Positions 44,363 to 54,173 are shown, counted from the stretch's first letter. The stretch: DNA of 64,000 nucleotides from an uncultured Lachnospiraceae bacterium (GCA_946414885.1 CAMKQH010000024.1:1-64000), one strand, 5' to 3'. The notes: generated by a model not told the origin, from the letters alone. Program-made: numbers and translations.

Positions 44363-44647
44363 TCATGCCTTTTTCTCTGGTTCCACCGGTACCTTCATGG
44401 CTTCCTTCGCGGCTTGTTTCTTCTTGTTTCTCTTGACGGTATACTTGATGAAATTGACGATCGACAGCAGGATCAACAGAAATAATCCCATGGACGCCAC
44501 CAACATAACGGCGAGCGCTATGAAAGGAAATCTATCTTTCCCAAGGATCAGATTATTGAGTATGGCCCCCAGCTCGACCACGATCACGTACAACACGATC
44601 TCACACGGTATTTCCAACAAGTAAAAAATCGGTAATTTTTCTCTCAC
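44363..44647 (-). CDS. Small two-helix membrane protein
   Basis: 94 residues from a GTG at 44647, preferred because GGAG lies eight bases upstream and this leaves 25 bp after the HD-GYP stop; the ATG at 44710 would overlap the HD-GYP gene. Two hydrophobic helices (about 6-30 and 40-68) and a basic tail ending PVEPEKKA. Family unknown. It is last in the operon that starts with the AAA+ gene. Confidence 0.65.
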   Translation of the reverse strand: MREKLPIFYLLEIPCEIVLYVIVVELGAILNNLILGKDRFPFIALAVMLVASMGLFLLILLSIVNFIKYTVKRNKKKQAAKEAMKVPVEPEKKA

Positions 44648-44672
44648 TTTTCTTTCTCCAAACAATTCTTTC

Positions 44673-46838
44673 TTATGGTTTTTCCTCTTCCAGAACAGCC
44701 TGCTCCTCATGCCGGTAAAGCACTTCCTTTACTTCTTCCTCCGACGCCAGAAAAGCTTCCACGACCTGCGGGTCAAAATGCAACCCGGATCCTTCCGTTA
44801 TGATGCTTATGGCCTTCTCATACGAAAATGGCTCTTTGTAGCATCTTCTGGAAACTAATGCGTCAAATACGTCCGCAACTGCCATGACCCTGGCTGAGAG
44901 GGGAATGTCTTCACCCGCCAGCCCGTAAGGGTAACCTTTTCCGTTCCACTTTTCATGATGATACGTGGCAAGGTTCATGGCTTCCTTCAGGTAATCTGCC
45001 TCCGGCATGGTCTGGATCGTCTGCTGGATGATCTTTTGTCCAGCCGTTGTATGAGACTTCATGATCTCAAATTCTTCATCCGTCAGTTTCCCTGGCTTAT
45101 TCAAGATGGCATCCGACACCTGGATCTTGCCAACGTCATGAAGCGGCGCGGATTTCACCACGTCTTCCATGTATTCGTCCGTCAGTTCCTCCGCGTGATA
45201 CCCCATCTTCCGCATCTTTTCCAGGATGATCCTCACGTAGGTTGCCGTCTTTTTGATATGATCGCCCGTAGACTGATCCCGGTTCTCCACCATGTCGGCA
45301 AGCACCATGATCAGGCCGCTCTGCAGCATGGAGATCATTTCCGTCTTGTGCTGCATTTCGGAGAAATATTTCTCGCTGTCCTCCGTCGTCTTTACAAACG
45401 CGTGATACAGATTTTCCAATTCATCCCCGGTATGTACGTCCAGTGCCTTGATCCGTTCAACGTTTTTCTCCCGGGCCTCCTCGCTGTTATACGCAAAGAT
45501 GCTTGCCGCGTGGGCCATGGTATTGATCGGGTAGATCAAATGATAATTGGAAAGCCACAGTCCAATGGCCAAGAGCAATGCAAAGAATCCCAGGAACAGT
45601 GACGCAAGCTTCACCAGGAAATCATTTTCATAATGCTGGATGTCACTCATCGATACGTCCGCAGCGGCATAGCAAACGCATTTCCCGCTCTGGTCGTACA
45701 CGGGCTCATATTCCGTGAGGAGCCACCCGTACTTGTCATTCGAGACGATCGTCTCGATCTTCTCCCCCTTAAGCAACTGATCAAGATGAGGCAGAAACGA
45801 TGGATCAAATTCGATCACGGTTCCCGGTTTTTCTCCGGGCAGTTCTGCCGTGTCCAGGTCAAACACCACGTGACAGCCATCCTCTTCAATGCGATACACG
45901 TAAACGTATTCCACGTCCGAGTAGGTTTCGCGGATCTTTGTCAGCAATTGCTTTGTCTCAGCATAGCCTTCGGCTGCCTCTCCCTCCCGCAGATAAGCAT
46001 CTACCCTGTCGGGATCGATCACCTCTGCGGCCATTTTGGCCACGCCCTTCGTGAGTATGGCATGCTGGTCCTTGGAGAAATCGCGGAACAGCATAAGGCT
46101 GATGCAAGTGACTACAATGGCAATCGTAAAAAAGGCAAGCATCAACACGGAGATGATCTTGGTTCCCAGAGAGACGGAAACACTCTTCATCGCCTTTACT
46201 TCCGCCAGTTCTTCCCCTCTTAAGGGCTTTTGGCGCCAACTGGTAAAACGAAGCTTTTCCTTTACGTTCTCCGGCATGCGCCGCAACAACCAGACGGCGC
46301 CAACCGTCGTGATGGTCTTGTCCGCCAGATCGCAGACCAATGCTGCGGCAAACTGTGCCCAAAACGGAGTCCAGTGACAATTTTCATAAAAGAAACGGAT
46401 GACAAAGCCGTTACTGCCTTCCATGGAAAATCCACTAAACACCCAGGTCTGAATGGCTCCGATGCCACCTCCAATGAGGGAGATGACCAAAATAAACATG
46501 GCAAGCCATCCGGGATGACGCCTGCGTTTTTCCTTCTTCACCCAAAACGCCGTGATCACCGCGATCAAAACGTTGAGGACACCAAAATATATGGTTTCAG
46601 CATTGCCAAAGCCAAGCACCAGATTGGTAAAGAGCGCCACAAAAATGCCCGGAAGCGCGCCGCCAAGTCTGGCGGTAAATATGGTTCCGATCGTATCCAG
46701 GTACAGCGGTGCGTGGATTATCGTCACCAGAATATTGCAGATCACGTTCAGCGCGAACCCAAAAAGGCACATGATAACAATCCACATGAACTTATTATTG
46801 TGAGTCTTTTTCAACACTCTGTGATCATGTTTCTCCAT
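44673..46838 (-). CDS. Membrane HD-GYP phosphodiesterase with sensor domains
   Basis: 721 residues from ATG 46838 (AAAGGAGGGG upstream). Five or six N-terminal helices (about 10-190) resemble the S-component fold of ECF-type transporters (LYLDTIGTIFTARLGGALPGIF). Another helix (about 230-255), an external dCache-like domain (about 260-400), a helix and HAMP-like segment follow. The HD-GYP domain has SAPLHDVGKIQV and HHEKWNGKGYP intact, so cyclic-di-GMP hydrolysis is likely. The stimulus is unknown. Confidence 0.9.
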   Translation of the reverse strand: MEKHDHRVLKKTHNNKFMWIVIMCLFGFALNVICNILVTIIHAPLYLDTIGTIFTARLGGALPGIFVALFTNLVLGFGNAETIYFGVLNVLIAVITAFWVKKEKRRRHPGWLAMFILVISLIGGGIGAIQTWVFSGFSMEGSNGFVIRFFYENCHWTPFWAQFAAALVCDLADKTITTVGAVWLLRRMPENVKEKLRFTSWRQKPLRGEELAEVKAMKSVSVSLGTKIISVLMLAFFTIAIVVTCISLMLFRDFSKDQHAILTKGVAKMAAEVIDPDRVDAYLREGEAAEGYAETKQLLTKIRETYSDVEYVYVYRIEEDGCHVVFDLDTAELPGEKPGTVIEFDPSFLPHLDQLLKGEKIETIVSNDKYGWLLTEYEPVYDQSGKCVCYAAADVSMSDIQHYENDFLVKLASLFLGFFALLLAIGLWLSNYHLIYPINTMAHAASIFAYNSEEAREKNVERIKALDVHTGDELENLYHAFVKTTEDSEKYFSEMQHKTEMISMLQSGLIMVLADMVENRDQSTGDHIKKTATYVRIILEKMRKMGYHAEELTDEYMEDVVKSAPLHDVGKIQVSDAILNKPGKLTDEEFEIMKSHTTAGQKIIQQTIQTMPEADYLKEAMNLATYHHEKWNGKGYPYGLAGEDIPLSARVMAVADVFDALVSRRCYKEPFSYEKAISIITEGSGLHFDPQVVEAFLASEEEVKEVLYRHEEQAVLEEEKP

Positions 46839-46886
46839 GCCGGCCCCTCCTTTGTAACTCTTTCGCTGCAAAGCCCTGAACCTTGA

Positions 46887-47471
46887 TCAGTAAGAACGTC
46901 TTCCCTTTTTATTCAATGCGTATCCGACACTTGCACCCACAAGTCCGCCGATGATATGTCCCATGTTGGAAATATTGTCATTTAGTGTAAGTCCTTGAAC
47001 GATCTGCTGTCCAATGTAGATGATCGCCACCAAAATAAAAGTCAGCGGTATCTCACCCTCGCGGAATCCCGTAAAGGACGCCAGCAGGATAAACGCAAAC
47101 ACGACGCCGCTGGCACCGCAAAGGGCCACGCCCGGGAAAAAGATGAAATTGACGATTCCCGTGATGAATCCAGTGATCAGAATGATCTCTACGATGACCT
47201 TCGAGCCATGCTTTTCCTCCAGCATTGGTCCAAGGATCAGCAGCATGGAAGCATTTCCCAAAAAGTGTTCCCAGCCGGAATGTCCCAGCACGTGTGAAAA
47301 AAGGCGCACGTAGGTCAATGGACTGAGCCATGAGGACCGGTACGTCGCGAACAATAATTTCGTGGCGTTACTGTTGGTAACGATTCCCAAGACGGTCGCA
47401 ATAAAGCACAGCAAAACAAAGATCAACACGGCTTTGGCATTTAATGCGATTTTGAGTTTCAGTTTTTTCAT
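46887..47471 (-). CDS. Rhomboid-family intramembrane serine protease
   Basis: 194 residues with six hydrophobic segments. HSGWEHFLGNASMLLILGP supplies the HxxxN pair, LCGASGVVFAF holds the catalytic Ser (GxSG), and NMGHIIGGLVGA the catalytic His. It would cleave membrane proteins. Its neighbours (lipoprotein before it, HD-GYP after it) may provide the substrate or signal. Gaps are 34 and 48 bp. Confidence 0.9.
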   Translation of the reverse strand: MKKLKLKIALNAKAVLIFVLLCFIATVLGIVTNSNATKLLFATYRSSWLSPLTYVRLFSHVLGHSGWEHFLGNASMLLILGPMLEEKHGSKVIVEIILITGFITGIVNFIFFPGVALCGASGVVFAFILLASFTGFREGEIPLTFILVAIIYIGQQIVQGLTLNDNISNMGHIIGGLVGASVGYALNKKGRRSY

Positions 47472-47505
47472 CTTTGACTCCTTCCCTTTGCCGCACGCTT
47501 ACGCG

Positions 47506-49113
47506 CTATGGTCTGTACGGCTCATACATAAAGGTCACGTTATTGTTTTCATCCAAATACAGTTCCATCAGATAGGAGCGGCCTGCTTCCATCAGTTTTT
47601 TGTGGAACGCGCTCTTGGTTTGAAGCTCCGCAAACGGTCCCTCCTCCGGGAACTGCACGTAGATGGGACAGGACTCACTCAGGACATACGCCTTGTATTC
47701 TTCCACGTCATTTGCAATGGCGTAATCATCCGTCAGATCCTCCTCCGTCAAATGATATTTCGCCATTAACTCCTCGTCACCGGAATTGATCCAGGTCACC
47801 TCATCCGCAAAGATCTGGGATGCGTCTGATCCGTTATTGATCACGATCGCGTGGATCTTTTTCATCACCTTGTCGGAGTTGGCAGAAGAAATCTTATCCC
47901 GGTCTCCTGAGAACGTAAGCGAAGAAAGGAAAAAGGATCCCGCCTCGCCCTGCATCAGTTCGTCATACTCACTGGAGGAATAACCGTAGGCATAGACAAA
48001 CCGTCCAAGCTTCGTAAATCTCGCAACGTAGAACCTTGTGTCCTCATTGTTTCCGGCAAGCCAGCTTGCCACCACGGAGATCCCGCCGCCATTCACGTAC
48101 GACAGGTCTGGCGCGTAGTCCGCGTCCGACGGGTCAAGGAAACTGACGTCGCGATAGGATTGTCCCTCCATAAAATGCGAAATGCAGTCATTGACAAATT
48201 CATCCTGACGGATCATTGGATTGAATTTCTTCTCGTCAATAAAACAAAGATTGCTAACCATATACAGACCATCCGCCGACAAGTCCTGATAATAGTACGT
48301 CCCGTTCCAGTCATAAAAATCCGCGCGGATGGACGAGAGTCCCGGGAAAGACGCCCGGTTCACCAAGTACGTAAGATTTCTGCCCGACACGTTCTCGGAA
48401 GAAAATCCATATTTCATTGCCGGATTGTAGATTCCGCAAAAGGGAAGTTCCAAAGGCACGTTGAGATAATATTGACCGCTCACGCTAACGCCAAAGTGCA
48501 GGTCCTCGATCCAATCGACGTATTCCTTCGGAAGCTTAGCGGTCTTTGCGCCCGGAAGATAGATCTCCACCTTCTCCGTGCCGCTGATGCCATAGGCTTC
48601 CGCGTATGCGTAACGAACGCCGTCCTTGATCTCTTCTTTGCCTGGCTCTTTTTCGTACGCAAGGTCCGTCACCGTTGCCTCATATACGCCATTCGTCGTC
48701 CTTACGACGTCCGTGAACCGTCCGGTGAAATCACACAGATTGATCGTTCCGTTTTGGTAGCCTTCTCCCACGTCTCCAGCGTCACTGTCGTGATACTGAC
48801 CGGAAAAATGCCCCTGCTCGTCCACCGTCAGGATTGTGCCCCATGCACCGGCGCCGCTCTCAAAGCTAAACATCCAGCCCTGGATGGCGTCAAACAAGTA
48901 CAAGGCGTCTGCGCTCAGTTCTTCCTCTGCCGGGACGGATTCACTCTTCGTCTCCTCACTGCCTTCCGTGGACGCGTTTGCCGCGCTCTCCTCCTCCAGT
49001 TCGGAAGAATCATACGGAGGCTTCGCGGGAGGCGTTTCCCCTGGGCTGCATGCCGCCAGGAAACATCCCATCGCAAGAAGCGCGGCAACGCTCCTAAGTA
49101 AATTCTTTTTCAT
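47506..49113 (-). CDS. Lipoprotein of unknown function
   Basis: 535 residues from ATG 49113 (MKKNLLRSVAALLAMG). A lipobox LAAC at residues 18-21 is followed by an acidic Ser/Glu linker (SSELEEESAANASTEG), so it is a surface lipoprotein. The mature part has no motif I recognise; it is rich in Tyr and Asp, with GAGAWGTILTVDEQG, which recalls CBM-like or lipocalin-like beta strands. It follows the AAA+ gene by 36 bp. Confidence 0.75.
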   Translation of the reverse strand: MKKNLLRSVAALLAMGCFLAACSPGETPPAKPPYDSSELEEESAANASTEGSEETKSESVPAEEELSADALYLFDAIQGWMFSFESGAGAWGTILTVDEQGHFSGQYHDSDAGDVGEGYQNGTINLCDFTGRFTDVVRTTNGVYEATVTDLAYEKEPGKEEIKDGVRYAYAEAYGISGTEKVEIYLPGAKTAKLPKEYVDWIEDLHFGVSVSGQYYLNVPLELPFCGIYNPAMKYGFSSENVSGRNLTYLVNRASFPGLSSIRADFYDWNGTYYYQDLSADGLYMVSNLCFIDEKKFNPMIRQDEFVNDCISHFMEGQSYRDVSFLDPSDADYAPDLSYVNGGGISVVASWLAGNNEDTRFYVARFTKLGRFVYAYGYSSSEYDELMQGEAGSFFLSSLTFSGDRDKISSANSDKVMKKIHAIVINNGSDASQIFADEVTWINSGDEELMAKYHLTEEDLTDDYAIANDVEEYKAYVLSESCPIYVQFPEEGPFAELQTKSAFHKKLMEAGRSYLMELYLDENNNVTFMYEPYRP

Positions 49114-49149
49114 GTCAAGTCCATTCCTCTCCGTCAAGTCAAAAGCGCT

Positions 49150-51333
49150 TTATTTTTCGTCGCTCATGACGTCATTCAAGTCAAAATCCTTGGAGAGCAG
49201 TACGGAAAGCTCTGCCTCCGGCTCTGCAACCAGACGCTTGGACTGATTCAGAATGGCTTCCTCGATCTTGTTTCTTGCGAGACGTCCATTACCCGCGTCA
49301 GCGGCGCGAACCGCCTGTACGGCATTAAAGTAAGCCAAAAGCGCGGGATCTGCGCCCTCGTCGATGGTGTAGCCCTTGGACTTTGCAATGGATTTGGAGA
49401 TCAGCAAAAGCTCTTCTCCCGTGTAATCCGGGAAATGGATCACGTTCGGGAAACGGCTCTTCAGTCCTGAGTTCGAGGTCAGGAACTGCTCCATCTCCTT
49501 CGAGTAACCAGCCAGAATAACGATCAGGTTCTCACGGTTATCCTCAATGCCCTTTACGAGCGTGTCGATCGCTTCCAGGCCAAAGTTGTCATCTCGGCCG
49601 CGGTAGAGGCTGTATGCCTCGTCGATAAACAGAACGCCGCCGATGGCAGAGGAAATCACCTTGTTGGTCAATGGTGCCGTGTGGCCTACGTAGCGGCCCA
49701 CCAAATCTGCCCTGGAAACCTCAACCAGCTGTCCGCCGGTCAGGACGCCGATGGACTTTAAGTACTTACTGATGATGCGGGCGATGGTGGTCTTACCGGT
49801 ACCGGGATTACCCGTGAAGATCATGTGCTTGGAGAGCTCGCTGACCTTGAGGCCTTCCTCGGATCTTCTCTTTTGCACCTTGTAGTACTCTTCAAGGCCC
49901 ATCACGTATTCCTTAACCTTGGCAAGACCAACGATGGCCTCCATCTCCTGGCGGATCTCATCGATCTCTCCGCGATAGCCCTCCGGAAGAAGTGCGGTCA
50001 AGTCGATCTCACTCTCCTCATGCTTTGCCATAACCCTGCCGCCGTCAATGCGAAGCAGCATCTTGGCATCCTTGGGATAATCATTTTCAAGCTTCGCTTG
50101 GGCAAGTGCCCTCAGCACGCCTTCATAAAAGTCACTCACGCCCTTGAGTCCCGCCTGGCGCTCTGACTTAGATACGCTGTAATCCAAAAAGTCTTCAGAC
50201 ACCTCAACGTCGAAGAAGAATCTTTCCTTTGCATTTTCCTTTAGGTCTGCAAGCTCTCCCTCCGCGATCTTGCGAATGGCAGCCTCATCCAGCTTTGCCG
50301 TAACGCAAACGTCGCCAAGGGCATTGATAAAGGGTGCGCCCATAATGCCTGCCACCTTGTCGATGGGTTTCTCCGTCACAAAGATCAGATACTTTCCTGA
50401 TGCCGTAAAGGTGCTGACCACCTCGGATGCCAGGGAATTCTGTACGTTCACGAGCTGGCCCTTTTGCATCACGTAACGCTCTGACAAGCGGAGCTGTCCG
50501 TCGATCACGAGGGATGCCACGTGGGTCAGGAAGGAAGGATGACAGTTTTCAAAATTCTCGAACAACAGCACCTTGGAATTGCTGGACAACGCGGAATACA
50601 TGTCCTGCAGGAACAGCTTTTCCATGGAGGCGTCCGTGTAAATGCCAAGGTCCATCACCTTGACGTCGGAATTCTTAAATACGCCGCGCTTTGCAAGCTC
50701 CTTCGCCGTCTCAAACAAAGCGAAATGCTTACCCGTGTCATTCTTTCCGGAAAGGAATACGCAGTTGAGCGCCTTGGGCTCAGCGGGAGGCATAACGAAG
50801 GGACGCTTAAACGCGATCACCAGTTTCTTGATAAACTCCTCCTGGCCAAACACCGTCTTTTCGATCTCCGCAGAAAGACCGTTAAATTTCTCCAGGATCT
50901 CTTCCCTGGTAGCTTCCGCCTGGGCAGGCGCCGTCTCAAGGCGGTCCAGTGCGGAGGTGGAAGAAACGCCTGCGCCGATGCCGAAGTCATCCTGCAGGTT
51001 CTTGGTCAGGCTCGTAAGCTCCTGATTTAAGGCTGCCTGATTCTTGAAGAGCTGCTCGTTGACGGCACTTACGTCGCTCGTCTTTTTCTGGGTGCTCTTC
51101 ATCCTTGCCTGCGCTGCCTTGAGCATGGCCTCCATCTGTGCGGTGGCTGCGTTTGCCGCACTCGTCAGGCTGTCAAAATCCATGGTAGGCGATGAACCCT
51201 TGTTTGACACCTTCGCCAGGTTCTCCATCAGGGTACCGCCGTTCTTTTTCTTCAACTTCTGCGCTGCTTCGATCTCCTCCAGAGTGTAGTTGCCTACGTT
51301 ACCAAAGGCAGATCCACTTAACGTGTCCTTCAT
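49150..51333 (-). CDS. Tandem AAA+ ATPase: degenerate Clp-like module plus CbbX/SpoVK-type module
   Basis: 727 residues. The N-terminal 150 are Ala/Lys-rich helix. The first AAA-like module (about 155-400) starts VFGQEEFIKKL as in ClpB, but its Walker A is SGKNDTGKHF (no Ser/Thr after Lys) and its Walker B LLFENFE, so it is probably inactive. The second module (about 455-715) has FTGNPGTGKTTIAR, LVGRYVGHTA, GGVLFIDEAYSLYRG and SGLKSRFP, the CbbX/SpoVK/EccA kind, and looks active. It is cytoplasmic and first in a five-gene operon with lipoprotein, rhomboid and HD-GYP genes. Confidence 0.9.
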   Translation of the reverse strand: MKDTLSGSAFGNVGNYTLEEIEAAQKLKKKNGGTLMENLAKVSNKGSSPTMDFDSLTSAANAATAQMEAMLKAAQARMKSTQKKTSDVSAVNEQLFKNQAALNQELTSLTKNLQDDFGIGAGVSSTSALDRLETAPAQAEATREEILEKFNGLSAEIEKTVFGQEEFIKKLVIAFKRPFVMPPAEPKALNCVFLSGKNDTGKHFALFETAKELAKRGVFKNSDVKVMDLGIYTDASMEKLFLQDMYSALSSNSKVLLFENFENCHPSFLTHVASLVIDGQLRLSERYVMQKGQLVNVQNSLASEVVSTFTASGKYLIFVTEKPIDKVAGIMGAPFINALGDVCVTAKLDEAAIRKIAEGELADLKENAKERFFFDVEVSEDFLDYSVSKSERQAGLKGVSDFYEGVLRALAQAKLENDYPKDAKMLLRIDGGRVMAKHEESEIDLTALLPEGYRGEIDEIRQEMEAIVGLAKVKEYVMGLEEYYKVQKRRSEEGLKVSELSKHMIFTGNPGTGKTTIARIISKYLKSIGVLTGGQLVEVSRADLVGRYVGHTAPLTNKVISSAIGGVLFIDEAYSLYRGRDDNFGLEAIDTLVKGIEDNRENLIVILAGYSKEMEQFLTSNSGLKSRFPNVIHFPDYTGEELLLISKSIAKSKGYTIDEGADPALLAYFNAVQAVRAADAGNGRLARNKIEEAILNQSKRLVAEPEAELSVLLSKDFDLNDVMSDEK

Positions 51334-51411
51334 GTCTTGTTCCTCCGTTTTGTTTTATGGAATGACTCGGGGCATCTCCTCGAGGTTATTACGTGTAAAA
51401 CGTTTCAAAAT

Positions 51412-51440
51412 ATTATATCACTTTTGCGTCATTACGTCAT
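51412..51440 (-). promoter_or_regulatory. Possible promoter of the AAA+ operon
   Basis: Minus strand TATAAT (51412-51417) with a weak ATGACG-like -35 17 bp upstream. The 178-bp gap 51334-51511 holds nothing else that I can support. Confidence 0.4.
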
Positions 51441-51511
51441 TATTTTCCGTGCGGTAATTCTATTCCAGACCGTAATTCATTGAACTCACGTCACTCTCCT
51501 GCATCCGTCCG

Positions 51512-52993
51512 TCAGGAATTGCGGTTGACGACGGCGACGAGTTCCCGGAATACGTGAGCGTTTTCCTGTACGATGACGCAAAGCCTTTCCTTTGCCCGGG
51601 AGACATTCTGATACAGGAGCTGTACGTAGAGATAATCCGCGTCCGGCGATTCCTCCCCGAGAAGGATTCCCGCCTCGTCATAATAAAATCTTTGGTCGAG
51701 CACCACCTGCACCCTGTCAAATTCCAGCCCGATCACGTCATGGGAATCCTCATATTCCGGGGGAATGTAGCGATACCCACGTCTCTGGCAGACAGCCACC
51801 AGCTGCTCTTTTTCCCTCTCGTTTCCCGCCCAAAGAACGTCAATGTTCGGGAAGGAAAGATTGGAATGCTTCTTGAGATCCAGCATCGCATTGATAAAAG
51901 CGTAGATCTCCTTGCTGGTGCGGATGGTCTTTGCCAGCCTAAGCTCTTGAAAGTTCAATATCTGATGAAGTCTTTCCGGATTATTCCGTGACCTCTCCGA
52001 CTTGGAGAGCACCTGCTTAAGGTCATACACAAAGAGGCATGCCTTGATCCTGCCGCTTCCGTACGCCTCCAAGACGATTTCGAGTTCCTCTTGGGAAAGA
52101 CGCTGCGTCTCATCCACGCAGACCACGTCATAGTCATCCGTGCTTTCCGCCGAGCAGAGCGCGCCGATCCTGGCATCTCCGGCCTCGATCACGTCGATTC
52201 CCTCCAGCATGTTCTTGAGCCGTTCATGCCCTTCGGAGAGCTTTCCGCAGTGGATCACGCAAATCCTGTAATCTCCTGCCAGCGACTTTGCAACGTCATA
52301 CAGGAGAAGCGTTTTTCCCGTGCCGGCTTCCCCCGTGATCCCCCAAAGCGTCGCCGTGGACTTTCGGATGCCGGACAAAACCTTTTCCTTCATCTGCTGC
52401 TGATGCTCCGTCAGGAAGTACTGCCCGTTACAAAAGCGCTCCGGTTCACTGAATGGAGAGATCAGGTAGTCCCCGGGGCGGAACAAATCCTCGATTCCTT
52501 CCCGGATGGATTGTTTTACCATGCCCAGGCGCCGGACCAACTCGCGGAAGGTACAGATCCTAAGACCATCCTTACCAAGCACGTAAAGCTTTCCGCGTCT
52601 CTTTCCGTCACTTACGTAGGTAAAACTATAAATTCTTTTTCCAATGAGCGACAGGTAATATGCGTTTCGCTCCAGCTGTTTTTTGATCCTCGCCTGGGTG
52701 ACGCTGGGGCTGACGCTTTTTAGCTCCACGTTGACGACGCACCCGTTCCGCCCTGCCTTAAGAAGGTCAAATTCCCTGGAGATATGGGGGATCGTAAAGG
52801 AATAAAACCAATCCTCAAAACAATCCTCCCCGGCTCCCGCTTTCTGCAGTTCTTCAACGATCTGCGAGATCTGGTCAAACTCCTGCTCCTTGATCCGAAG
52901 CTTTTCCTCACGATGGGACAAGGCTTTTTCAAACAAGGGCTTCACGTCATTTTGTACTTTTCTGGTCAGTGCATAGATATTGACGGCTCGCAT
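51512..52993 (-). CDS. PD-(D/E)XK-like nuclease - superfamily 1 helicase/ATPase fusion
   Basis: 493 residues. The N-terminal 170 have a nuclease-like core: EFD at 74-76 and VELKS at 89-93, the D-x13-ExK spacing of NERD/PD-(D/E)XK domains. A P-loop module follows: Walker A GEAGTGKT at 221-228, Walker B VCVDETQRLS at 292-300, LRLAKTIRTSKEIYAF (motif III/IV area), and a late QNVSRAKERLCVIV (motif VI), as in DUF2075-type SF1 proteins. It starts four bp after the HTH-protease gene, so the two are coupled. Confidence 0.82.
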   Translation of the reverse strand: MRAVNIYALTRKVQNDVKPLFEKALSHREEKLRIKEQEFDQISQIVEELQKAGAGEDCFEDWFYSFTIPHISREFDLLKAGRNGCVVNVELKSVSPSVTQARIKKQLERNAYYLSLIGKRIYSFTYVSDGKRRGKLYVLGKDGLRICTFRELVRRLGMVKQSIREGIEDLFRPGDYLISPFSEPERFCNGQYFLTEHQQQMKEKVLSGIRKSTATLWGITGEAGTGKTLLLYDVAKSLAGDYRICVIHCGKLSEGHERLKNMLEGIDVIEAGDARIGALCSAESTDDYDVVCVDETQRLSQEELEIVLEAYGSGRIKACLFVYDLKQVLSKSERSRNNPERLHQILNFQELRLAKTIRTSKEIYAFINAMLDLKKHSNLSFPNIDVLWAGNEREKEQLVAVCQRRGYRYIPPEYEDSHDVIGLEFDRVQVVLDQRFYYDEAGILLGEESPDADYLYVQLLYQNVSRAKERLCVIVQENAHVFRELVAVVNRNS

Positions 52994-52997
52994 TTTC

Positions 52998-54107
52998 TTA
53001 CCCTTTCCGTACGTCGATCTCTCGTTTTAAGCGGTTCAGCGTTCCTCCGCCAATCAGACCCTCATACTGAAGCCTTCCCACCAGGATGCCGGGAGCGATC
53101 CCCTGTCCGGCGGCAAAGCTTAGAATGCTTTGCTCCGTAAACTTCCCAGCATGCCGGAAGGCATCAAATTCTTTTCGTGGAAGAAGGGTATTTCTCGCCC
53201 ACAGGTTTGCGTCGCGCTCGTCCTGTTCCACCGTGCCCTCCTCCTGCCATACGTGCCCCAGGATCACGTGGCCTAATTCATGAAACAATCTGGAACAAAA
53301 TTCATGATCGTCCATTTTCTTTTCCGTGAGGGCAATGACGATCCTGTTGCCGGAAGGAAACGTGGCGGATTGGATCGTCAATCCGCGAAGCCTTGGCAGG
53401 AAGACCAGAACAACACCCATCTGTGCCAGCTCCTTTTCCAGTTTTGGCAATAAGACGCTGATCCGCTCCGTCGTCCACTGGGGAATGCTTTGAACCAATT
53501 CCGTCAGACCCTTTAGATTAAAAGGCTGCGACGGCGTTTCCCGGGACGCCTTTCTCGCCGCCTGCATCCAGGCCATCAGCGTCAGGTCATCCTCATCCCT
53601 CACCGACAATGCTTTTCCGGCAAACCCTGTTAGCTGCCAGTTTTCAACCAGCGACAGCTCCACCACCTCAAAAAAGTTGCGGAGATTTCTCGCCTTCTCC
53701 TTTGCGGACCTAGTTTCCGGAACCCAGCCAAGCTTTGCCATTTCCGCATAGGGGAAGCATTGCGCCAGCGCAACGTCCTTTTCCAATCCTTCCTCTGCCT
53801 GGGCCCGGAGAAGGCTTTCCCGATACTCTGCCTCAAGCGCGCTCCAGACGGACGCCGGGATCCCCAGCACCGTGGCGAGTCTTGTCGCTATGTTGGGCGT
53901 GAGCAGAACCTCTCCGTTGATCAGCTTGCTCAGATGCTTTTCCGTGATCCCCATGCGCACGGCAAATTCCTTTTGCAACATGCCGCGGCTAAGCAGCTCC
54001 TCGCGGATCTTGCTTCCAGGCGCCTTTACCTGCGTATCCTGTAGTTCTTTCGCGTTATTTTTTGAACTTTCGTTCACCTTATCAGCACTGTCTTTTTCCT
54101 TCTTCAT
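52998..54107 (-). CDS. HTH (HigA-like) - ImmA/IrrE metalloprotease fusion
   Basis: 369 residues if the ATG at 54107 is used (AAGAAGG 11 bases upstream); ATG 54116 or a TTG at 54161 are alternatives. A basic disordered head is followed by a HigA/XRE helix-turn-helix (SRGMLQKEFAVRMGITEKHLSKLINGE) and, after a helical region, the M78 zinc site HELGHVILGH with EQDERDANLWARN as third ligand region. It probably represses its own promoter through the palindrome at 54174-54198 and may be inactivated by, or cut, a partner on stress. Confidence 0.87.
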   Translation of the reverse strand: MKKEKDSADKVNESSKNNAKELQDTQVKAPGSKIREELLSRGMLQKEFAVRMGITEKHLSKLINGEVLLTPNIATRLATVLGIPASVWSALEAEYRESLLRAQAEEGLEKDVALAQCFPYAEMAKLGWVPETRSAKEKARNLRNFFEVVELSLVENWQLTGFAGKALSVRDEDDLTLMAWMQAARKASRETPSQPFNLKGLTELVQSIPQWTTERISVLLPKLEKELAQMGVVLVFLPRLRGLTIQSATFPSGNRIVIALTEKKMDDHEFCSRLFHELGHVILGHVWQEEGTVEQDERDANLWARNTLLPRKEFDAFRHAGKFTEQSILSFAAGQGIAPGILVGRLQYEGLIGGGTLNRLKREIDVRKG

Positions 54108-54137
54108 CCCCGGCATTACCTTCTTATCCAAGTTTTC

Positions 54138-54168
54138 GCGACGCCAAGCATTTTCGGCCAAGCGTCGC
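54138..54168. other. Leader hairpin of the HTH-protease gene
   Basis: GCGACGC (54138-54144) and GCGTCGC (54162-54168), 7-bp perfect arms in the stretch between the operator and the chosen ATG. It covers the TTG candidate start, which is one reason that start was not preferred. Confidence 0.5.
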
Positions 54169-54173
54169 CAAAT

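Noticed and set aside
54107..54161. TTG start at 54161 for the HTH-protease protein
   Set aside because: It lies inside a leader hairpin, only about 30 bases from the predicted transcript start, without a ribosome site; a downstream ATG is more likely, although not proven.
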